Shown here: positions 43,766-53,290 of the stretch, piece after piece
Layout: each line of letters begins with the position of its first letter
Position numbering within the stretch: the stretch's first letter is position 1
Origin: an uncultured Prochlorococcus sp.
GTDB lineage: Bacteria > Cyanobacteriota > Cyanobacteriia > PCC-6307 > Cyanobiaceae
Reading direction: 5' to 3'
Assembly: GCA_902621675.1 (NCBI GenBank)
Contig: CACNMX010000007.1
Location: forward strand, 1 to 55,546
DNA length: 55,546 nt
Made by a program: the position numbers and the translations under genes
The notes under the pieces: generated by a model
Databases searched by the model: none
What the model saw: only the letters and a program-made list of their open reading frames with translations
What the model was told of the DNA's origin: nothing

Positions 43766-44368
43766 ATGAAATATTTATTATCTCTAATAATAGCTTTTTC
43801 AATATTTATTAACCCTGTAAATGCTTTTGCAGAGGAATTGATTCTTGCAGGAGGTTGTTTTTGGTGTTTGGAACATGATTTAGAATCATTAAATGGGATT
43901 AATTTTGTACAAAGTGGCTATTCAGGTGGAGATTTGCTAAATCCCACCTATGAAAATCATGAAGGACATCAGGAAGTGGTTTTGGTGGACTATGATTCCA
44001 ATTTGGTAACTTTACCTGAGATACTGAGGCTTTATTTCAGAAATATTGATCCTTTGGACGCTGAGGGTCAATTTTGTGATCGTGGAGATTCTTATAGGCC
44101 AGTGATCTTTTTTAAAGATCAAAGTGAGGAAAGAGATGCAAAAAATGCAATTGTTTCGGCATCTAATGAACTGCAAGTGCCATTAAAAAAAATATCTGTA
44201 GAACTAAAATCAAAAGGCCAATTTTGGTTGGCTGAAGAATATCATCAGGATTTTGCTGAGAGAAATGAATTAAAATATAAGTTCTACAGATTCTCATGTG
44301 GGAGAGATCAGAGGTTGGATAAATTATGGGGGGATAACGCTAGATCAACAAATCTTTGGACTGAATGA
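43766..44368 (+). CDS. msrA: peptide methionine sulfoxide reductase MsrA with signal peptide
   Basis: 200 residues. Residues 1-22 (MKYLLSLIIAFSIFINPVNA) form an export signal. The catalytic motif GGCFWC has its cysteine at C31, right behind the signal, followed by GYSGGDLLNPTYENHEGHQE. SFRHCGRD-like FSCGRDQRL near the C-terminus gives a resolving Cys candidate. Repairs oxidised Met. The signal suggests the periplasm or thylakoid lumen, so its electron donor is likely also outside the cytosol. Confidence 0.88.
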   Translation: MKYLLSLIIAFSIFINPVNAFAEELILAGGCFWCLEHDLESLNGINFVQSGYSGGDLLNPTYENHEGHQEVVLVDYDSNLVTLPEILRLYFRNIDPLDAEGQFCDRGDSYRPVIFFKDQSEERDAKNAIVSASNELQVPLKKISVELKSKGQFWLAEEYHQDFAERNELKYKFYRFSCGRDQRLDKLWGDNARSTNLWTE

Positions 44369-44381
44369 TTCTTAAAAATAG

Positions 44382-45854
44382 TTATTTATTTTTTATCCAT
44401 TGAACAAGAGTTTTCACTCCAAAACCGGTTGCACCTGATGGATTAATCCCCTTATTCTTATCAGTCCAGCAAGTACCAGCAATATCAATATGAGCCCATT
44501 TAATCTCTTTATCAAAGAATTCCTCTAAAAACAAAGCAGCAGTTATTGACCCACCTGCTCTAGGACCTGTATTTTTCATATCAGCTATATGAGAATTTAA
44601 CCCTTCTTTGTAAGATTTTTGCAAAGGCATTTGCCATAATTCTTCTCCTGCCTGGGATGATGCAGCTTTTAAATCATTTGCTAGATCATCATTATTGCTC
44701 CAGAATCCAGCAACATCATTACCTAATGCAACAACAATAGCTCCTGTTAAAGTAGCGAGATCTATTATTGAATCCGGTTTTAAATTGGATGCGTAAGTTA
44801 AAGCATCAGCTAGTGTAAGTCTACCCTCTGCATCAGTATTATTTATTTCAATTGTCTTACCATTAGATGCCTTAACTACATCTCCAGGATGTACTGCAGA
44901 TCCATTTATCATGTTTTCGCAAGCTGCCACAATAAAATGTATTTCTAGTCCCTTTGGTTTTATTGCCCCAAGTGCTTTTGCTGCGCCTAAAACTGCAGCG
45001 CTTCCGCCCATATCATATTTCATCATTTCAATTTGAGAGGCTCCTACTTTCAGGTTATATCCTCCAGAATCAAAGGTTAAACCCTTCCCAACAAGCGCAA
45101 TTTTTTCTTTTATAGGACCCTCAGAATTCAGAGTAAGATGTATAAATTTAGGATCCAGATCGGAACCTTTTGCTACAGCTAGATATGCACCCATTCCTAA
45201 ATCTTCACATTCTTCCGCCTCTAAAATTTTTACATCCAAACCATGATCTTTAGCTATTTGAGATGCTTGTATAGACATTTCCTGGGGCGTAAGGCTATTT
45301 GGAGGGGCTGCTACAAGTCTTCTGGCTAGTTCTACCCCTTCACATATTTTTTCGGTCTCTTCAAAATTAACATTCTCAAAATTTTTTAAATTCAAAAACT
45401 CTATTTCTTTAAGAACTTTCTCTTCATCTTTTTTCTTGTTGAATCTATTGTCCTTATAAGCCGCTAATCTGGCTGACTCTGCTAATTGATTTATTTCTAT
45501 TTTTGAATTTATTAATTGCCAAGGTAGCAAGATGCTGATTTTTTCATTTTTTTCAACAGTTTTTCTAATTACATTTCCTATGGAGTTTTCAATAACTCTT
45601 TTATTTATATATTTCGATTTGCCTAGACCAACAATGATTAAAGTTTCTAATTTTTGATCTAAAAATTCAAAGTTTAAAGTTTTTCCTTTCTCTCCTTTGA
45701 ATTTTTTTTGGGTAACTTTTTTTAGTAATAATTTTGGGTCAACAACAAATTTTATGTTTTCAAGTTGGCTTGCAATTTCTTCCTCTAAAACTCCAAAAAT
45801 TAATGAAGTACCTTGCCAGTTATCTAGATTTTTTTGGAATGTGGAAAATTGCAT
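44382..45854 (-). CDS. pepA: leucyl aminopeptidase (M17)
   Basis: 490 residues. The catalytic domain is marked by [33 protein letters not shown], and the M17 signature [14 protein letters not shown], which binds two metal ions. The N-terminal about 170 residues form the macrodomain-like part. Cleaves N-terminal residues in protein turnover. Convergent with msrA. Confidence 0.93.
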   Translation of the reverse strand: MQFSTFQKNLDNWQGTSLIFGVLEEEIASQLENIKFVVDPKLLLKKVTQKKFKGEKGKTLNFEFLDQKLETLIIVGLGKSKYINKRVIENSIGNVIRKTVEKNEKISILLPWQLINSKIEINQLAESARLAAYKDNRFNKKKDEEKVLKEIEFLNLKNFENVNFEETEKICEGVELARRLVAAPPNSLTPQEMSIQASQIAKDHGLDVKILEAEECEDLGMGAYLAVAKGSDLDPKFIHLTLNSEGPIKEKIALVGKGLTFDSGGYNLKVGASQIEMMKYDMGGSAAVLGAAKALGAIKPKGLEIHFIVAACENMINGSAVHPGDVVKASNGKTIEINNTDAEGRLTLADALTYASNLKPDSIIDLATLTGAIVVALGNDVAGFWSNNDDLANDLKAASSQAGEELWQMPLQKSYKEGLNSHIADMKNTGPRAGGSITAALFLEEFFDKEIKWAHIDIAGTCWTDKNKGINPSGATGFGVKTLVQWIKNK

Positions 45855-45877
45855 TTGTAAATGGATTTAATTAACTT

Positions 45878-46489
45878 TTAGTTGTTTGTGAACGTAGTTG
45901 CCCACCTATCACGGGTTTCTTTATTAAAAGGTGGTAACCATAAATATATCAGTTGCTGTTCTAATTTACGTCTTAATTTTACTTCTTTAGGTACATCTAA
46001 GAAGAAACGAATATCTTGGTGACTTGAGAGGTTATTGTGGGCTAGGGCTTCTTTATAATTCATGAGGTAATTTTTACAGTCATGTTCTCCCTTCCATCTT
46101 TTATTTGCTAAGTTTGTTTCTCCTATATAGAGGATTATTTTAGAACTCTCCATCGAGTCAATTACAAAATACATCGCTGGACCATTGTGTACATATTGAT
46201 TGGTTCTCCAAAAGTTCAATGATAATGGCTGCAGGGAAAACGGATCAATTTTTATTTGATTGGAAATTGTATTTATAGGAAGACTTATTTGTTGCAAAGT
46301 TTTGTTGTGAGCATCTTTTGAAATTTTAAATTGGTGATTATGGATTCTATTTCTCCATTCAGTTAGGATTTCACCTTTGATTTTAAGATTGTTTGAGTGT
46401 TGAAGATTAATTGACGTGTTTACATTTGAACCAAATAATTCAAATTGTCTATTTTGATTTGAAAGATTATTTACGTTGAATTTTTCCAA
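45878..46489 (-). CDS. GIY-YIG-nuclease-like protein
   Basis: 203 residues. The C-terminal half has a GIY-YIG-type core: AMYFVIDSMESSKIILYIGE, then TNLANKRWKGEHDCKNYLMN and KLRRKLEQQLIYLWLPPFN (E in QQL) would hold the conserved Tyr-Arg-His-Glu positions. The N-terminal half (SLPLNTIS-like segments) has no known domain. Role unknown: a repair- or regulatory-type nuclease, or an inactive fold, are possible. Follows pepA on the same strand. Confidence 0.65.
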   Translation of the reverse strand: MEKFNVNNLSNQNRQFELFGSNVNTSINLQHSNNLKIKGEILTEWRNRIHNHQFKISKDAHNKTLQQISLPINTISNQIKIDPFSLQPLSLNFWRTNQYVHNGPAMYFVIDSMESSKIILYIGETNLANKRWKGEHDCKNYLMNYKEALAHNNLSSHQDIRFFLDVPKEVKLRRKLEQQLIYLWLPPFNKETRDRWATTFTNN

Positions 46490-46641
46490 TATTTATGAAT
46501 CATGTCTACTAAATTTAATTCTGAAAAAATATAAATCAAAGAATTATTTATAAACTAAAATTTATTAATGTTCTAATCAATTTAAAAGATTCTTGTTATC
46601 TTGTAATTGAGCCTTAATCTTGAAAAGTAAAAAAAATAGAC

Positions 46642-46965
46642 ATGGGATTCTTTGAGTCAGACATTGTTCAAGAAGAAGCAAAAAAGCTTTTTACAGATTA
46701 CCAAGAACTTATGAAACTTGGCTCTGATTATGGAAAATTTGATAGAGAAGGGAAAAAAATGTTTATAAAAAAAATGGAATCTCTTATGGATCGTTATAAG
46801 GTTTTTATGAAGAGATTTGAATTGTCTGAAGATTTTCAAGCAAAAATGACAGTAGAACAATTAAAAACACAGTTAAGTCAATTTGGGATTACTCCTGATC
46901 AAATGTTCGATCAAATGAATAAAACCTTAATAAGAATGAAGGATGAACTTGATAAAACTTCTTAA
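46642..46965 (+). CDS. DUF1825 family protein
   Basis: 107 residues. MGFFESDIVQEEAKKLFTDY, GSDYGKFDREGKKMFIKKME, DRYKVFMKRFELSEDFQAKM and VEQLKTQLSQFGITPDQMFD match DUF1825, which is conserved in nearly all cyanobacteria. Helical and soluble; function unknown to me. It lies 19 bases upstream of tyrS. Confidence 0.88.
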   Translation: MGFFESDIVQEEAKKLFTDYQELMKLGSDYGKFDREGKKMFIKKMESLMDRYKVFMKRFELSEDFQAKMTVEQLKTQLSQFGITPDQMFDQMNKTLIRMKDELDKTS

Positions 46966-46984
46966 AGTTAAAGGTTAAAGCTTC

Positions 46985-48223
46985 ATGACAGATAATTTAA
47001 AATTGCCATCATGGCTGTCAAGAGGAATAGAAGAATATTTTCCAATTAAGGGAACAGAGCAGACCTTTTCGGAGATAATTGATCATGCGAAAAAAAATAA
47101 TAAAAAATTAAGGATTAAACTCGGGATCGATCCCACTGGAACCGATATTCATCTTGGGCACAGCATATTGTTTAAAAAACTTAGGGCATTCCAAGATAAT
47201 GGACATATTGCAGTTTTAATTATTGGGGATTTTACTGCTCAAATTGGAGATCCAACCGGAAAAAACAAAACAAGAGTTCAGTTATCGGAAAAACAAGTTA
47301 AGGATAATGCAAAAACATACTTAACCCAACTAGGGATGGGAAAGCCAGCCAATGAATCTATTTTAGATTTTGATTCAAAGGATAGAATAGAAATTAGATA
47401 TAACAGTGAATGGTTAAAAGGCTTAAATCTTAATTCGATAATTGAATTAATGGGCAGTGCAACAGTTAGTCAAATGCTAGCTAAGGAGGAATTTAATAAA
47501 AGGTACACTTCTCAAGTCCCAATTGCTTTGCATGAATTCTTATATCCACTATTACAAGGTTACGATTCGGTAGTTGTTCAATCAGATATTGAGCTTGGAG
47601 GCACAGATCAGAAATTTAATATTGCAATAGGAAGAGACCTTCAAAGGCATTTTAAACAAGAACCCCAATTTGGTGTTCTGCTGCCAATTTTGACAGGTTT
47701 AGATGGAATTAAAAAGATGAGTAAATCTGAATTTAACACCGTCGGTTTAACTGAAGATCCTCTTTCAATGTATTCAAAATTAGAAAAAGTACCTGATAAA
47801 ATAATACCCACTTATTTTGAATTACTTACTGAATTAGATTTAAGCTTTCTGGAAAACACAAATCCTCGTGAATTACAGAGAAGAATGGCTTTAGAAGTTA
47901 CTACTTTATTCCATGGGCCCGAAGAAGCATTAAAGGCACAATCAAACTGCGAAAAATTATTCCTTGGACACAAAGAAAAAGTTGGAGAAATTCCAGAGAT
48001 TTCTTTAAAAGAAGTAGTTTTTCCAGTAAAGTTTTTCTACTTATTAAGTGCTCTAAAACTTTTCAAATCTAGCAGCGAATCAAAAAGATCTATTAAAGGT
48101 GGGGGTGTAAAAATTGATAGTCAAAAAGTAATAAATCCAGATTTAGTTTTTAATTCAAAAAATGATTTGGAAGGAAAAATTTTGCAAATTGGAAAAAAAT
48201 TAATTAAGAGGTTTGAAAACTAA
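46985..48223 (+). CDS. tyrS: tyrosyl-tRNA synthetase
   Basis: 412 residues. Class Ic signatures: HLGHS (HIGH-like) in [20 protein letters not shown] and KKMSKS in [37 protein letters not shown] recognises Tyr. The C-terminal S4 domain carries [20 protein letters not shown]. Long bacterial form. pyrF follows five bases later. Confidence 0.95.
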   Translation: MTDNLKLPSWLSRGIEEYFPIKGTEQTFSEIIDHAKKNNKKLRIKLGIDPTGTDIHLGHSILFKKLRAFQDNGHIAVLIIGDFTAQIGDPTGKNKTRVQLSEKQVKDNAKTYLTQLGMGKPANESILDFDSKDRIEIRYNSEWLKGLNLNSIIELMGSATVSQMLAKEEFNKRYTSQVPIALHEFLYPLLQGYDSVVVQSDIELGGTDQKFNIAIGRDLQRHFKQEPQFGVLLPILTGLDGIKKMSKSEFNTVGLTEDPLSMYSKLEKVPDKIIPTYFELLTELDLSFLENTNPRELQRRMALEVTTLFHGPEEALKAQSNCEKLFLGHKEKVGEIPEISLKEVVFPVKFFYLLSALKLFKSSSESKRSIKGGGVKIDSQKVINPDLVFNSKNDLEGKILQIGKKLIKRFEN

Positions 48224-48228
48224 AATTG

Positions 48229-48957
48229 ATGAATAATAGATTTAATTCAGAGGATAAAATAATATTGGCAATTGATGGATTAGATGTAAGTCAAGCAAAA
48301 TTACTTTTGGAAAAATGTCCTAATATTAAGTGGGTGAAAGTTGGTTTAGAACTTTTTGTTAGGGAAGGTCCAAGGGTTATTGAAATCTTAAAAGGTTTAA
48401 ATAAAAAAATTTTTTTAGACTTAAAATTTCATGATATTCCAAATACCATGCGCGCAGCATGTTTCCAAGTTTCAAAATTAGGGGTTGATATAATTTCTAT
48501 TCATGCTTCAGCAGGTTTAAAAGCTCTTAAGGATTCGAAAAAAGCATCTTTAGAAGGAGCCACCTCAGTCAGTTTAAAACCTCCATTGGTTGTAGGAATA
48601 ACTGTTTTAACAAGCTTTTCTCTTAAAGATTTTCAAACTGATCTTGATAGAAATAATTCAATTGAAGACAATGTATTGAGACTTGCAAAGTTGTCTTTTG
48701 ATGCAGGATTAGATGGATGTGTTTGTTCCCCTTGGGAGGCAAAAATGTTGAGATCTATTTATGAGGATAATTTTGAACTTATTACTCCAGGTATCAGATT
48801 AAATATTGACAATAAAGATGATCAAAATAGAATTATGACTCCCAATGAAGCTATAGATAATGGCGCTTCTAAGTTAGTCATTGGCAGATCAATTTCAAAA
48901 GCTATAGATCCTAATAAAGCTCTAATAGAAATATTTAAATCTATTGATTCTGATTAA
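48229..48957 (+). CDS. pyrF: orotidine 5'-phosphate decarboxylase
   Basis: 242 residues; ATG at 48229 is chosen over the TTG just before. [20 protein letters not shown], the catalytic [18 protein letters not shown], and [17 protein letters not shown] with [15 protein letters not shown] (phosphate grip) are diagnostic. Makes UMP. The 3' end overlaps plsY by 17 bases, convergent. Confidence 0.95.
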   Translation: MNNRFNSEDKIILAIDGLDVSQAKLLLEKCPNIKWVKVGLELFVREGPRVIEILKGLNKKIFLDLKFHDIPNTMRAACFQVSKLGVDIISIHASAGLKALKDSKKASLEGATSVSLKPPLVVGITVLTSFSLKDFQTDLDRNNSIEDNVLRLAKLSFDAGLDGCVCSPWEAKMLRSIYEDNFELITPGIRLNIDNKDDQNRIMTPNEAIDNGASKLVIGRSISKAIDPNKALIEIFKSIDSD

Positions 48958-49534
48958 TTTTGGATTCTTCTCCCTTAAGCAATCTTGTTATGTTTGTTCT
49001 ATGTTTCCAGATTACCAATAATGCCACAATTAAACTTATAAAAAAGTATGAGTGCATAAATTTACCTAGGTAAAAAAACATAAAAATTGGAAGTAAGATT
49101 GCAGCTGAAATACTGGACAAAGAAACAAATTTAGTTTTTGTTAGGACTATTAAAAAAATGCCAAGAGATGCAAGTCCAACTTTCCAAGAAAGAGCTAAAA
49201 ACATACCCAACCCAGTAGCAACAGCTTTCCCTCCTTTACCTTTAAGCCATATTGGCCAAATATGTCCTGAGATAGCGGATATCCCTGCTATTACCTCTAT
49301 TAATCCTTGATCTGTATAATATTGAGCAATTTTTACTGCAATAAGGCCTTTCCCAACGTCAATGATAAACACAAAAAGTGCTGGCCATTTCCCGACATTT
49401 CTTAAGACATTTGTGGCACCTGTAGATCCAGAACCCATAGTTCTTAGATCTACATTTTTGAGATATTTTCCAATTAAAAAACCTGTTGGAAGTGATCCTA
49501 AAAGATAACTTGTAAAAATTATTAAGATATTCAT
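48941..49534 (-). CDS. plsY: acyl-phosphate:glycerol-3-phosphate acyltransferase
   Basis: 197 residues, five or six helices. The family motifs [60 protein letters not shown] and [14 protein letters not shown] are present. First step of phospholipid synthesis, in the inner membrane. It follows the DUF3086 gene by a few bases on the same strand. Confidence 0.93.
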   Translation of the reverse strand: MNILIIFTSYLLGSLPTGFLIGKYLKNVDLRTMGSGSTGATNVLRNVGKWPALFVFIIDVGKGLIAVKIAQYYTDQGLIEVIAGISAISGHIWPIWLKGKGGKAVATGLGMFLALSWKVGLASLGIFLIVLTKTKFVSLSSISAAILLPIFMFFYLGKFMHSYFFISLIVALLVIWKHRTNITRLLKGEESKINQNQ

Positions 49535-49539
49535 AAACC

Positions 49540-50550
49540 TTAGTTTAGTTCAAGATCATCGTAGATTTCATTATCTGAACCAGCAAATGCAACCCATAAT
49601 GGGAATTGAAGTATTGGAATTTCAACAGAAGTTTCTGCACCATCAATGATAATAAATGGCAATTCTTCATTGGCTTCTAATCTATCAGCTCTTTCGATGA
49701 CACCTTCAGGCCTTTCAAACAGAACAATCCCACTATTAGGTCCAAAGTCATCCCTCGTTAGACCAAGTGAATCTTGAAGAATTCTTCTCCATTCACCTAA
49801 TCGTTCAGGCTGCGAAGCTAAAATAAGAGTCTGAAATTGATCTCCATATAATTCGCCAAGAATAGATATTAAGCCAGCTGATAACAAGGCATTTTTTTGT
49901 CGAGATCCTCTACTTTCAAGAGAACCTCTTCCGCCCATATTAAAGAACCAATCATCCATAATTTCTATATCTGAGGAATCAAGACTCCGTCTTAATTTCC
50001 AAGGTTCTGCATAAAAGTCGGGTTGTTCTGTGAAACTTGAAAAGCAACTTTTTATAATCTCTTCATCTGGTTTAAATGTCTCGGAAAGAGCAGGAACATT
50101 AACTACATTATTTGTGCTATTGTCTTGCTTTTTCTCATCAAGAGGAGAAGGCTTTACGATTATTGGTTGAGAAACTAATTCAAGTTTCTCTACGTTTTGT
50201 GAAAGATTCTGTAAAGCTCCAGTTAAGTACTCTTGAAAGCCTTTAACTCTTTTAGCAATATTATCTGACTGTCCTTTGAAATTAGACTCAATATCTTTTT
50301 CTATTTCATTTTTTTTTGTTTCTAACTCTTTTATTTCTTTAACTAAAGAATCTTTTTTTGAAAAGAGATCTCTAAAAATTTCATTAGAAATCTCATCAAA
50401 AGATTTAGTTGATTTATCGTTTTTCGGTGCAATTTTTTTATTTTGAGTTGTATTTTTATTACTAATTTGTTTTGTTTTATCATTTGAAATTGACTTATCT
50501 ATTTTTAATTCCTTTTCAGGATTATTGTCGGAAATTTCTGTATTGGTCAT
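49540..50550 (-). CDS. DUF3086 family protein
   Basis: 336 residues. An N-terminal Lys/Asn/Ser-rich segment, then a coiled coil ([35 protein letters not shown]) and a C-terminal about 180-residue domain: [60 protein letters not shown] and [20 protein letters not shown]. This last domain is DUF3086, restricted to cyanobacteria and of unknown role. It may be a membrane-periphery scaffold. Cotranscribed with plsY. Confidence 0.88.
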   Translation of the reverse strand: MTNTEISDNNPEKELKIDKSISNDKTKQISNKNTTQNKKIAPKNDKSTKSFDEISNEIFRDLFSKKDSLVKEIKELETKKNEIEKDIESNFKGQSDNIAKRVKGFQEYLTGALQNLSQNVEKLELVSQPIIVKPSPLDEKKQDNSTNNVVNVPALSETFKPDEEIIKSCFSSFTEQPDFYAEPWKLRRSLDSSDIEIMDDWFFNMGGRGSLESRGSRQKNALLSAGLISILGELYGDQFQTLILASQPERLGEWRRILQDSLGLTRDDFGPNSGIVLFERPEGVIERADRLEANEELPFIIIDGAETSVEIPILQFPLWVAFAGSDNEIYDDLELN

Positions 50551-50585
50551 TTAAATAATTTTGATGATTAGGCAAAGTCTGAATT

Positions 50586-51002
50586 TTAAGAATTTTTAAT
50601 TTCCAGGGAGTCAACTTTTTTTATGAGCTCATCTTTTAATTGCTTTGGATTAAATAAAATTGGTAATAAATGAGGACTAGATTTTTCTCTAAAATAAAAA
50701 ATACCTGGAATTATAGGGAAAAAGAATTTCCATGATATCCAGTTCTTGAATGGAAAAGTTCTAATCTCTTTCCCTAATTGTAAAACGATAAAATCATCAT
50801 TTGTTATTTTTATTCTTAAGGTAAATGACTGAAGTAATAAAAAAAAGCTAAAAGAAGCAAAAACTATTGTTGGCAAAGAACCAATATTCAAAAACAAAAG
50901 CATAAAACTTAAAACTATTAAAATGATTGGCAACTGAAATGAAGGAGATATTATTACTGGTTCCTCTTTTTTTGATTTAGTGTTAAACATAGAATCATCC
51001 AA
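50586..51002 (-). CDS. DUF3119 family membrane protein
   Basis: 138 residues. Two close hydrophobic segments (LPIILIVLSFMLLFLNIG and IVFASFSFFLLLQSF, about residues 25-60), then FIVLQLGKEIRTFPFKNWIS and IIPGIFYFREKSSPHLLPIL, matching DUF3119 of cyanobacteria and plastids. Start overlaps the upstream MlaE-type permease stop by eight bases, suggesting they act together. Confidence 0.85.
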   Translation of the reverse strand: MDDSMFNTKSKKEEPVIISPSFQLPIILIVLSFMLLFLNIGSLPTIVFASFSFFLLLQSFTLRIKITNDDFIVLQLGKEIRTFPFKNWISWKFFFPIIPGIFYFREKSSPHLLPILFNPKQLKDELIKKVDSLEIKNS

Positions 51003-51750
51003 ATAAAATTTGTGTTAGTAATACATCCATTAAAGATACAGTAACTAGAGTCATTACAACTGCGCCTGTTGTACTTGTTCCAACTTCTTTTGGACCGCCT
51101 TTAGTAGTGAGCCCATATCCACAAGCAATGATTGAAATAAGTAATCCGAACACTACAGATTTTATTAACATTGAAGTTAAGTCTCCGCTAGTTAAACTCA
51201 CATTACCTGATCTTACAGATGTCCAAAAAACTATTGGAGGAACTTTATAAAAAATTGTGCTCCAAATTTGTCCGCTCCATAAAGCTACAGATAAAAACAA
51301 AAGACACTGTATTGGTGACATTATTACCATCGATAGTAACCTTGGGACTACCAAATATTGGACTGGTTCGGTCCTTAACATGGTTATTGCCTCAATTTGT
51401 TCTGTTACTTTCATAGTGCCCAGTTGAGCAGCATATGCAGTGGCAACCTTTCCAGTCATTAAAGTAGCAGTTAGAAGAGGAGCCATTTCTCTCGCCATGC
51501 CTACTGCAAGTAAACCTCCAATTTCACTTGAAACCCCCATGCTTGTAAGTTGTGATGCAACTTGAATATTAAAAACTGTACCTGCGGCAATTCCTGTAAT
51601 TAATACAATTAACAAACTTCCAGGCCCTGACTCCATAAGTTGGTCAAATAGATCATTTTTGGAAATTTTACCCTTAAAGATAAAATTAATTGCTTGCCCG
51701 CCAATAATTAAACTGCTTAGAAGTCTTTTGAAAAAATTAAGGTAATACAT
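50995..51750 (-). CDS. MlaE-type ABC transporter permease (Ycf63)
   Basis: 251 residues, about five or six helices. MlaE signature GPGSLLIVLITGIAAGTVFN, GLLAVGMAREMAPLLTATLM, GTMKVTEQIEAITMLRTEPV and CGYGLTTKGGPKEVGTSTTG, matching Ycf63 and MlaE permeases for lipid transport. No cognate ATPase or MCE substrate-binding gene is present in this window. Partner of DUF3119 by overlap. Confidence 0.9.
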   Translation of the reverse strand: MYYLNFFKRLLSSLIIGGQAINFIFKGKISKNDLFDQLMESGPGSLLIVLITGIAAGTVFNIQVASQLTSMGVSSEIGGLLAVGMAREMAPLLTATLMTGKVATAYAAQLGTMKVTEQIEAITMLRTEPVQYLVVPRLLSMVIMSPIQCLLFLSVALWSGQIWSTIFYKVPPIVFWTSVRSGNVSLTSGDLTSMLIKSVVFGLLISIIACGYGLTTKGGPKEVGTSTTGAVVMTLVTVSLMDVLLTQILFG

Positions 51751-51759
51751 ATCTTTATA

Positions 51760-53157
51760 TTAGTTTGTAATTAATTTCCGATCCCATTTTCTCATAATTA
51801 AAAGACCAATTATTACCAGTATTGAGGGTATAAAACCAATACATAATCTAATAGTTAATTGTGCTGAGTAGCATTGTTCAATAATATTAAGACCATCTTT
51901 TTCAACAAAGCATGATTGATAGCCTGATAAATACAATAAAAATCCTAATAATTGAACACTAAACGCGATACCAATCTTCTGAATAAGTACCATCCAAGCA
52001 GTATATAATCCTGCTGGTTTCTCTGGGTCTTCGTCTATTGCATCAGGAAGTAGTGACCAAGGGATAAGAAAAGCGGTTGAAGCTCCAATGCCAATAAGAC
52101 AGATTATAAAAATTAAAAGAATGAACAGAAATATGTTACTGGCATTTAGGAATAAACTATCTCCAGCTCCCGAAAATTTTGATAATGAAGGTAAAAATAA
52201 AGCTGCTGTACATGAAATAATCCACATAATCGCTCCATAGTTTAACGCTGAAATCCTGTTCAATTTATTTGATACTCTGGTCCATATTTGTAAACCCACT
52301 AAAGCGCTAATTTGGAAAGGTATCGGGATCCACTTCGCAATATATGTTGGTACGTTCAGAACATCCTCGACATAGATTAACGCTACTGTTTGCATTAATT
52401 GTAAGGCGCACCAGAGAAGAATATAGAGCGTAATAACTTTTAGAAATTTTTTATTTCTGAAGATTCTTTTGAATTGAAGTGTTATGGCTTCAACTTTTCC
52501 TGAAGGCCTTCTTGCTTTTTTTGCGAATGGAGCTAAACCCCAACAAGAAATTAATGTTGCAGCAACTGCAATACATCCGCTTATTTTACCCATTAAAAAA
52601 TATTCATTATTTGCTGATCCTTCTGAACCTAATACAACTCCAGCAATTATTAAACCAGTTAGTCCTGCGATTATTGAGCCAGTAAATCTAGATGCGTTTA
52701 GTCTTGTTCTTATTGCTGTTTTTTCAGAAATTTCAGTAGAAAGAGCTGCGAAAGGAAGATTAATACTTGTATAAGCAGTCATTACGATTATAGAAATTAT
52801 GGCATAGTAAATAGTCTTGGTTAGCACTGAACCAGTGGGTGTCCACCATATCGCAGCTAAAGAGAAACCAAGGGGAACAGATGCTGCTACCATCCAAGGG
52901 ATTCTAGGCCCCCATCTTGATTTAGTACGATCACTTAACCATCCAATTAACGGATCATTTACTGCATCCCATATCTTTATTAACATTAATAATGATCCTG
53001 CAATTATTACTGGTAAACCAGCAGAAATAAAAAATTTGAAAAGAAAAAAACCAAATTGTGTCGCGACTAAACCTGTGCCTGCATCTCCTAGCCCATAAGA
53101 GAACATTAATCTTGTTGTTGATCTAGAAATATTTTTTTTCGAGTGTGAATTTTCCAA
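51760..53157 (-). CDS. GPH-family (melibiose-type) MFS transporter
   Basis: 465 residues, twelve helices. SYGLGDAGTGLVATQFGFFL, then WDAVNDPLIGWLSDRTKSRW GP, YTSINLPFAALSTEISEK and ASTAFLIPWSLLPDAIDEDP are typical of glycoside-pentoside-hexuronide cation symporters (MelB/GPH). Substrate is unknown. In cyanobacteria a link to compatible-solute or sugar handling is plausible given the debranching enzyme next door. Confidence 0.88.
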   Translation of the reverse strand: MENSHSKKNISRSTTRLMFSYGLGDAGTGLVATQFGFFLFKFFISAGLPVIIAGSLLMLIKIWDAVNDPLIGWLSDRTKSRWGPRIPWMVAASVPLGFSLAAIWWTPTGSVLTKTIYYAIISIIVMTAYTSINLPFAALSTEISEKTAIRTRLNASRFTGSIIAGLTGLIIAGVVLGSEGSANNEYFLMGKISGCIAVAATLISCWGLAPFAKKARRPSGKVEAITLQFKRIFRNKKFLKVITLYILLWCALQLMQTVALIYVEDVLNVPTYIAKWIPIPFQISALVGLQIWTRVSNKLNRISALNYGAIMWIISCTAALFLPSLSKFSGAGDSLFLNASNIFLFILLIFIICLIGIGASTAFLIPWSLLPDAIDEDPEKPAGLYTAWMVLIQKIGIAFSVQLLGFLLYLSGYQSCFVEKDGLNIIEQCYSAQLTIRLCIGFIPSILVIIGLLIMRKWDRKLITN

Positions 53158-53218
53158 TCTTTTTACTTTGTTTATTGTTTGATAATGTATTATTGCAATG
53201 GTAATTCAATTACTTAAT

Positions 53219-53289
53219 GCGGGCGTGGTTTAGTGGTAAAACCTCAGCCTTCCAAGCTGAAGATGCGGGTTCGATTCCCGCCGCCCGCT
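53219..53289 (+). tRNA. tRNA-Gly (anticodon TCC)
   Basis: Acceptor GCGGGCG pairs with CGCCCGC; D arm GTTTAGTGGTAAAAC; anticodon stem TCAGC/GCTGA enclosing CTTCCAA, anticodon TCC; T arm CGGGTTCGATTCCCG. Discriminator T; CCA not encoded. Reads GGA/GGG glycine codons. It lies between the GPH transporter and the debranching gene. Confidence 0.94.
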
Positions 53290-53290
53290 T

